From Acidimicrobiaceae bacterium (GTDB lineage: Bacteria; Actinomycetota; Acidimicrobiia; Acidimicrobiales; Palsa-688), in NCBI GenBank assembly GCA_027334785.1, contig DAHWQF010000081.1, positions 1 through 10,324 on the forward strand: 10,324 nt of DNA. The letters are read 5' to 3'. The first letter of the stretch is position 1. Each line of letters starts with the position of its first letter. A program made the translations under genes and the position numbers. The notes under the pieces are model-generated. The model had not been told where the DNA came from and made no database searches. It saw only the letters and a program-made list of their open reading frames with translations. Positions 6,634 through 10,324 of this stretch are shown one piece after another.

Positions 6634-7569
6634 ATGACCACCCCGAGCCTCGACGCCGCGTACCTTGACCCGGCAAGGCGCCACGACTTCGTCTTATTGT
6701 TCGATGCCAGCGACTCGAACCCAAACGGTGACCCCGACGCCGGAAACCTACCCCGCATCGACCCCGAGACCAACCAGGGTTTGGTGACAGATACGGCGCT
6801 CAAGCGTAAGGTCCGGAACTATGTGGCGCTCTACGAGCAGGGGCTCGCCGAAGACGACCCGCTACGTGAACGGCTCAAGATCTACGTAGAGGAAGGGGTG
6901 GCGCTGAACGAGCGTCACCGACGGGCTTTCAGTGCGCTTGGGAAAAAGGGCTCGAAGGCCGCAGACCCAGAGGCGCGTGCCTGGATGTGCGACAACTTTT
7001 TCGACGTGAGGATGTTCGGTGCAGTGATGAGCACAGGCGATTTCAATTGCGGCCAGGTCCGAGGCCCCGTTCAATTAGCCATAGGGCGCAGCGTGGACCC
7101 AGTGTTCCAACAGGAGCTTGCAATTACACGCGTCGCGGTGACAAAAGAAGAAGAGCTCAAGAAGCTCCTAGGAGGTGAAGGGGGTAAGGACCGCGAGATG
7201 GGCCGAAAAGCGATCGTGCCCTACGGCCTTTATGTCACGGAGGGCACCTACAGCCCTATGCTGGGGGCACGCAACGGCCGCAGGAGCGACGGGACGGGGG
7301 TGGACACGAAAGACCTAACATTGTTCTGGGAAGCGCTGACGCGCATGTGGGACCAGGACCGTTCCGCGGCTCGGGGACGGATGGCATGCCGAGGCCTGCA
7401 CGTGTTCAGTCATACCAACCCGCTCGGGGACGCCCCGCGGCACCGCCTGGTCGAGCGAGTCAGCATCGTCGCAGAGCACGCACCCGCGCGGTCCTTCTCG
7501 GACTACTCGGTGAAGGTCGTCGAAGAGGGGATGCCAGAAGACGTCTACTACTACAACCTCACCGAGTGA
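6634..7569 (+). CDS. cas7c: Cas7c (Csd2), crRNA-binding backbone of type I-C Cascade
   Basis: This 311-residue RAMP protein polymerises along the crRNA spacer to form the Cascade backbone. The sequence follows the Csd2 family throughout. RHDFVLLFD (16-24) and SNPNGDPDAGNLPRID (28-43) come first, then VTDTALKRKVRNYV (51-64). Next are MFGAVMSTGDF (127-137) and GQVRGPVQLAIGRSVDP (from 140), then VPYGLYVTEG. A late block holds DRSAARGRM, HVFSH, GDAPRHRL and ARSFSDYSVKV. Length is normal for the family. The start is 3 nt after the cas8c stop with a strong ribosome binding site. Its stop codon overlaps the GTG start of cas4, so translation is likely coupled. Confidence 0.97.
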   Translation: MTTPSLDAAYLDPARRHDFVLLFDASDSNPNGDPDAGNLPRIDPETNQGLVTDTALKRKVRNYVALYEQGLAEDDPLRERLKIYVEEGVALNERHRRAFSALGKKGSKAADPEARAWMCDNFFDVRMFGAVMSTGDFNCGQVRGPVQLAIGRSVDPVFQQELAITRVAVTKEEELKKLLGGEGGKDREMGRKAIVPYGLYVTEGTYSPMLGARNGRRSDGTGVDTKDLTLFWEALTRMWDQDRSAARGRMACRGLHVFSHTNPLGDAPRHRLVERVSIVAEHAPARSFSDYSVKVVEEGMPEDVYYYNLTE

Positions 7570-8180
7570 ACGAACCGTACCTGCCCATCTCCGCGATCGA
7601 GCACTGGGCCTATTGCCAGCGGCAGTGCATGCTCATCCACGAGGAGCGATCTTGGGAGGACAACCTGTCGACCACGATGGGGGCGCTCGGCCACTCCACA
7701 GTAGATCTGGGAGCCGTTCGCTCTCAGCCTGGTAGGCGGCTTCACCACTCCGTGACGGTATGGTCTGACCATCTCGGGCTGATAGGCATATGCGATGCCG
7801 TAGAAGAGGACCTCTCCACGGGGGAGCTCTCGCCGGTCGAGCACAAGTTGGGCTCGAAGGTCGGGCACGGGGCGGTCCTACAGGTCGTCGCCCAGGCCAT
7901 TTGCTTGGAGGAGGCCACGGGCAAGCCAGTGAACCATGGGTGGGTCTTCAGCCGGGCGAGCCGACGCCGGAGCTCCGTGCTCGCAAACAGCCCATCGCTT
8001 CGCCAAGAAGTGTCCGAGGTCGTGGGGGCCATGCGCGGGCAACTCCACAAAGGTAGCCTTCCCCCTGCGGTCCGGGACGATCGCTGCAACGACTGCTCCC
8101 TTGTCGAGCTCTGCTTGCCCGAGCAGACGGAAAACAACGTCGCGTGGCACCGTCGCGTCGAATCGGTCTTCGATGCATGA
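7566..8180 (+). CDS. cas4: Cas4 exonuclease, spacer acquisition factor
   Basis: Cas4 trims prespacers and helps select and orient them by their PAM before Cas1-Cas2 integrate them. This 204-residue protein has the RecB-type nuclease core: D77 in GICDAVE, E92-x-K94 in PVEHKLG, and Q in the LQVVAQAICLEE helix. The iron-sulphur ligands are the N-terminal YCQRQC (C17, C21) and a C-terminal cluster of C174, C177 and C183 in RCNDCSLVELC. The GTG start at 7566 overlaps the cas7c stop by 4 bp. The frame stays open upstream to 7347, but that part is a shadow of cas7c and lacks Cas4 similarity. It overlaps cas1 by 8 bp. All expected metal and cluster residues are present, so it looks functional. Confidence 0.94.
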   Translation: MNEPYLPISAIEHWAYCQRQCMLIHEERSWEDNLSTTMGALGHSTVDLGAVRSQPGRRLHHSVTVWSDHLGLIGICDAVEEDLSTGELSPVEHKLGSKVGHGAVLQVVAQAICLEEATGKPVNHGWVFSRASRRRSSVLANSPSLRQEVSEVVGAMRGQLHKGSLPPAVRDDRCNDCSLVELCLPEQTENNVAWHRRVESVFDA

Positions 8181-9171
8181 GGTGCTCAATACCTTGTTCG
8201 TCCATACCCAGGGCACCCGGCTACGCCTAGAAGGCGACTGCGTGCGGGCAGACTGTGAAGGGGCCCCGCCACGAAGGATGCCGTTGATAAGGTTGGACTC
8301 GATCGTCGCGTTTGGCTCCGTCGGGGTCAGCTCCGAACTTGTCCACCGCTGCGGGCTCGACGGCCGCACGATCATTTGGATGACACGTTCGGGCCGCTTC
8401 ACGGGAAGGCTCCAAGGCCCGATGACAGGCAACGTGCTCCTCCGCATGGACCAGCAAAGGGCGCACCTCGACCCAACCGCGCGACTAGAGCTCGCGAGGA
8501 TGTTCGTAGCAGGCAAGTTGAGGTCATGCGTGCATTTCGCCAGAGATGCGGCCAGGTACCGGCCTGGTGAAAGCGTGCCCTCACCACCGGGCTCGCTCAT
8601 TGCGCAGCTTCACGCGGCGCGCGATGCCAAAGACCTCGGCTCCCTCCTAGGCGCCGAAGGACAAGGTTCACGGCTGCACTTCGAGAACCTGCGCTGGAGC
8701 ATGCGTGCTCTGGCGATGGGCGAACGGACAAGGCGGCCGCCCCTCGACGGCCCGAACGCAACGCTCGGCTTCCTTTACGGCCTGTTGCGTAGCCAGTGCA
8801 CGGGGGCATTGGAGGCCGTGGGCCTAGACCCTCAAATCGGGTACCTCCATAGCATACGGCCGGGTCGCCCCGCGCTCGCGCTCGACTTGATGGAGGAGTT
8901 CCGCCCCATCGTTGACAGGCTGTGCGTGACGCTATGCAACCGGCGCCAACTGACCACCGAACATTTCGCTCAAGAGGTGAGCGGTGCATGGTCGCTAACT
9001 GAAGACGGCCGTCGCACGGTTATCGCGAGTTGGCAAGAACAAAACGAACGAGGGATGACAGCGGCTGCGCTCCGAGGGAGCCAACCCTTCCGGCTCGTAC
9101 CCCATGTCCAAGCGAGGATCCTCGCGAGGGTGATCCGCGGCGATCTCGCGACGTACATCCCCCACGGGTAA
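8173..9171 (+). CDS. cas1: Cas1 integrase, type I-C
   Basis: Cas1 forms a dimer-of-dimers with Cas2 and integrates spacers at the leader-repeat junction. The 332-residue protein starts at ATG 8173 (NTLFVHTQGTRLRLEGD), matching the usual I-C Cas1 start; the frame is open upstream to 7936, but only as a shadow of cas4. The metal-binding triad is E162 (GAEGQGS), H226 (GYLHSIRPGRPALALD) and D238 with E241-E242 (LDLMEEFRP). Other signatures are GRF, GPMTGNVLLRMDQQR, RTRRPPLDGPNATLGFLYGLL, GLDPQIGYLH and the C-terminal VQARILARVIRGDLATYIP. The common RGxEGxAA box reads LGAEGQGS, a mild variant that keeps the glutamate. No clear ribosome binding site is seen, so coupling to cas4 translation is likely. 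Confidence 0.97.
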   Translation: MHEVLNTLFVHTQGTRLRLEGDCVRADCEGAPPRRMPLIRLDSIVAFGSVGVSSELVHRCGLDGRTIIWMTRSGRFTGRLQGPMTGNVLLRMDQQRAHLDPTARLELARMFVAGKLRSCVHFARDAARYRPGESVPSPPGSLIAQLHAARDAKDLGSLLGAEGQGSRLHFENLRWSMRALAMGERTRRPPLDGPNATLGFLYGLLRSQCTGALEAVGLDPQIGYLHSIRPGRPALALDLMEEFRPIVDRLCVTLCNRRQLTTEHFAQEVSGAWSLTEDGRRTVIASWQEQNERGMTAAALRGSQPFRLVPHVQARILARVIRGDLATYIPHG

Positions 9172-9178
9172 GCCTAGG

Positions 9179-9463
9179 TTGGCCGGTTACCTCGTAACCT
9201 ACGATGTCGACACGACAACGCCAGCGGGCGAGCGCCGGCTCCGGGAGGTTGCGCGCCTGTGCGAAGGGCATGGTCTGCGGGTCCAGTACAGCGTCTTCGA
9301 GCTCACTATCGAACCAGGGCAACTCGTCCGGTTTATCGCGCGCCTGCAGCGGACAATGGACGACCACCTCGACTCCGTGCGCATCTACAAGCTCAGCGAA
9401 CCACCTGTGGCCCTCGGCCGTCGGAGGCCCGATGAGACCAGCCGAGGTGCCCTCGTGTGGTAA
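9179..9463 (+). CDS. cas2: Cas2, spacer acquisition scaffold
   Basis: This 94-residue ferredoxin-fold protein bridges two Cas1 dimers. It has the family start MAGYLVTYDVDT with conserved D9, the GERRLREVARLC helix, the central GLRVQYSVFEL motif, and DSVRIYKL before a short tail. The start is TTG at 9179, 7 nt after the cas1 stop, with only a weak upstream purine stretch. No better in-frame ATG or GTG preserves the family N-terminus. It is the last cas gene, 139 bp from the first repeat. Confidence 0.95.
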   Translation: MAGYLVTYDVDTTTPAGERRLREVARLCEGHGLRVQYSVFELTIEPGQLVRFIARLQRTMDDHLDSVRIYKLSEPPVALGRRRPDETSRGALVW

Positions 9464-9520
9464 TCGCGAACCTCCTGCGAAGCCCGGCCTCTGGATGGGT
9501 CCGCGGCCACAACATGCTCT

Positions 9521-9550
9521 TTGATAACATAATAGTCATCATGATATGGT
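9521..9550 (+). promoter_or_regulatory. Probable pre-crRNA promoter
   Basis: TTGATA (9521-9526) is 18 bp from TATGGT (9545-9550), a reasonable fit to a housekeeping sigma-70 promoter (5 of 6 and 4 of 6 consensus bases). Transcription would begin about 45 nt before the first repeat. An 8-bp palindrome ATCATGAT (9538-9545) lies within the spacer region and touches the -10 box. Confidence 0.45.
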
Positions 9551-9554
9551 TCAC

Positions 9555-9594
9555 CCAGCGTGGTCACACGAGTGCTAAGGGAAGTCCACGCTGG
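9555..9594. repeat. 9-bp inverted repeat in the CRISPR leader
   Basis: CCAGCGTGG (9555-9563) and CCACGCTGG (9586-9594) are perfect reverse complements, 22 bp apart, ending 8 bp before the first repeat. The left arm with its preceding base, CCCAGCGT, equals the first 8 bases of the CRISPR repeat. It may be a binding site for an integration host factor or for Cas1-Cas2, a transcript hairpin, or a repeat-derived remnant. Confidence 0.6.
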
Positions 9595-9602
9595 TCGTGA
9601 GC

Positions 9603-9787
9603 CCCAGCGTTCTCCCTTTGGGGGGAACGTGGATTGAAACCCGAACGCTCGGCTGCTCCAATGCACCGTGACGGGGCCCAGCGTTCTCCCTTTGGGGGGA
9701 ACGTGGATTGAAACGTGAAAGGTTGATGCCAGGTGCCCAAGGTCCACGTCCCAGCGTTCTCCCTTTGGGGGGAACGTGGATTGAAAC
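9603..9787 (+). CRISPR. Type I-C CRISPR array, three repeats and two spacers
   Basis: Three identical 38-bp repeats lie at 9603-9640, 9677-9714 and 9750-9787, with spacers of 36 bp (9641-9676) and 35 bp (9715-9749). Each repeat begins CCCAGCGTTCTCCC and ends GTGGATTGAAAC, the classic I-C 3' end. Repeat bases 6-14 pair with 19-27 to give a 9-bp stem (one G-U pair) closed by a TTTG loop. Cutting at the stem base would leave the 11-nt handle TGGATTGAAAC, the length known for Cas5c-processed crRNAs. The repeat boundary at the 5' side is set by the bases shared by all three copies. No repeat is degenerate, not even the leader-distal one. Neither spacer has a convincing match within this window. 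Confidence 0.97.
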
Positions 9788-9822
9788 CGCCTCGTCCTCA
9801 CGGCCGACACCCACAGGGTGAT
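9788..9822. other. Spacer-sized gap between last repeat and next gene
   Basis: Exactly 35 bp separate the last repeat from the next start codon, the same length as the second spacer. The end of it (AGGGTGAT) serves as a ribosome binding site for the following gene. It may be a leftover third spacer at a break in the array, or ordinary trailer sequence. Confidence 0.35.
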
Positions 9823-9966
9823 ATGGCCGGCATGACAGAAGCACTCGATCACCCGATCGTCTTCTTGTTCGCGGTGACGATCGGCGTGTTCTCCCTCGGT
9901 GCGATCATCCAATGGGCCCTAAAGGCCGGGAACTTCGGTGGCGGCGCCACCGTCTTCGGAGGTTAA
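9823..9966 (+). CDS. 47-residue single-pass membrane protein
   Basis: The predicted protein has a short polar N-terminus, one hydrophobic helix at about residues 11-34 (PIVFLFAVTIGVFSLGAIIQ followed by WALK), and a glycine-rich tail (GNFGGGATVFGG). AGGG lies 4 nt before ATG 9823. ATG 9832 is an alternative start, 3 codons later, with looser spacing. I do not recognise the family. It is read in the same direction as the cas genes, and its stop is 4 bp from the next gene, so the two form one unit. Small membrane proteins encoded just before a capsid gene are common in tailless, internal-membrane phages, which would fit the neighbour. No promoter is visible between the array and this gene, so it may be transcribed through the array. 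Confidence 0.6.
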   Translation: MAGMTEALDHPIVFLFAVTIGVFSLGAIIQWALKAGNFGGGATVFGG

Positions 9967-9970
9967 GACA

Positions 9971-10324
9971 GTGGCAAATCAAGCCCCCGTAGTGCAGCCG
10001 GGCTCGCAGTTCGATATCCCCGGCGTCCCCAACGCGACCCAGTGGTACGACCAGTACGAGGACACCCAGGACCTCGCCCTCACCCCGGGCAACACGCAAA
10101 AGAGCGTGCTCAACATTCAGGACATGCGGCGCACCGACGTCGTGTTCGACTGGGAATACGTCTGGTCTTTCGCCAACGTTGTCACCTTCGACGTGACCGA
10201 CGTAAACCGGAGCGCCTATTTCCCCTATAACATTTTCGGTCCCGTCAAAATGTTGATCCAGAACCAGTATTCCTGCATCGACGTTGAAAACGGGATCGAC
10301 TGGTACATTTTCAACCTCGTTCGG
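9971..10324 (+). CDS. Partial beta-rich protein, possible double jelly-roll major capsid protein
   Basis: The frame is open from GTG 9971 to the window end (118 codons, no stop). GGAGG at 9958-9962 gives an ideal ribosome binding site 8 nt upstream. The N-terminus is polar and probably extended (about 1-45). It is followed by alternating beta-strand patterns rich in Trp, Tyr and Phe: TDVVFDWEYVWSFANVVTFD, then FPYNIFGPVKMLIQNQYSCI and DVENGIDWYIFNLVR. A strand ending in a PYN-x-FGPV turn, then a strand, a short loop, then DVENGIDWYIFN is how I remember double jelly-roll capsid proteins of tailless phages beginning (the PRD1/PM2-like lineage). That assignment is pattern memory, not a search. 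No enzyme motif or signal peptide is seen. Other beta-sandwich structural proteins remain possible. Confidence 0.55.
   Translation, partial: MANQAPVVQPGSQFDIPGVPNATQWYDQYEDTQDLALTPGNTQKSVLNIQDMRRTDVVFDWEYVWSFANVVTFDVTDVNRSAYFPYNIFGPVKMLIQNQYSCIDVENGIDWYIFNLVR

Larger units (their letters stand above)
9464..9602 (+). promoter_or_regulatory. CRISPR leader
   Basis: The 139 bp between cas2 and the first repeat include the most AT-rich stretch of the window (about 9517-9550), as is usual for leaders. It holds a promoter-like pair and a 9-bp inverted repeat, listed separately. The bases beside the first repeat should be read by the integration complex. Its position next to cas2, and the repeat ending GTGGATTGAAAC, set the direction of transcription as plus strand. 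Confidence 0.7.

Noticed and set aside
7347..7565. Upstream extension of the cas4 frame by 73 codons.
   Set aside because: It lies inside cas7c and has no Cas4 similarity; GTG 7566 gives the usual start.
7936..8172. Upstream extension of the cas1 frame by 79 codons.
   Set aside because: It overlaps cas4 in another frame and lacks Cas1 similarity; ATG 8173 gives the standard Cas1 N-terminus.
9888..9896. GTTCTCCCT, part of the CRISPR repeat, recurring inside the 47-residue gene.
   Set aside because: Only nine bases match and the surrounding repeat sequence is absent, so it is not a degenerate repeat.
9385..9912. Minus-strand open frames with a repeated PPKGRTLG-like peptide.
   Set aside because: The repeated peptide is just the reverse translation of the CRISPR repeats; these frames cross cas2, the leader and the array.

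Overview
The window looks like high-GC bacterial DNA, most likely actinobacterial. Its genes strongly prefer G or C at third codon positions, use GTG and TTG starts often, and use Shine-Dalgarno sites of the GAGGAGG type. The genus cannot be told from the sequence alone.

Layout. Positions 1-943 are very GC-rich and hold no gene I can defend, only short repeats, a 16-bp palindrome and a hairpin. Positions 944-1288 carry a small gene for a coiled-coil plus helix-turn-helix-like protein. Positions 1289-1979 are again without a convincing gene. From about 2106 (possibly 1980) to 9463 runs a tight, same-strand and complete type I-C CRISPR-Cas operon in canonical order: cas3, cas5c, cas8c (with a probable internal start for the small subunit Cas11c), cas7c, cas4, cas1, cas2. 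Neighbouring genes overlap by a few bases or lie within a few bases of each other. An AT-richer leader with a promoter-like pair follows at 9464-9602. Next comes a very short array of three identical 38-bp repeats and two spacers (9603-9787).

How the genes work together. Cas5c, Cas7c, Cas8c and Cas11c should form the Cascade surveillance complex. Cas5c is also expected to cut the repeat hairpin, because type I-C has no Cas6. Cas3 unwinds and degrades the target. Cas4, Cas1 and Cas2 acquire new spacers. Key catalytic motifs of Cas3, Cas4, Cas1 and Cas2 are present, so the system looks intact. The exception is Cas5c, where two of the three positions implicated in RNA cleavage in Bacillus halodurans Cas5d appear substituted.

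The most interesting part is the right edge. Only 35 bp after the last repeat begins a 47-residue single-pass membrane protein, followed by the first 118 codons of a beta-rich protein that runs off the window. By pattern recognition it resembles the N-terminal half of a double jelly-roll major capsid protein of tailless, membrane-containing phages. If that is right, the CRISPR array abuts a provirus or virus-like element, or the whole CRISPR-Cas locus is carried by one. This is inference and needs a structure or profile search.
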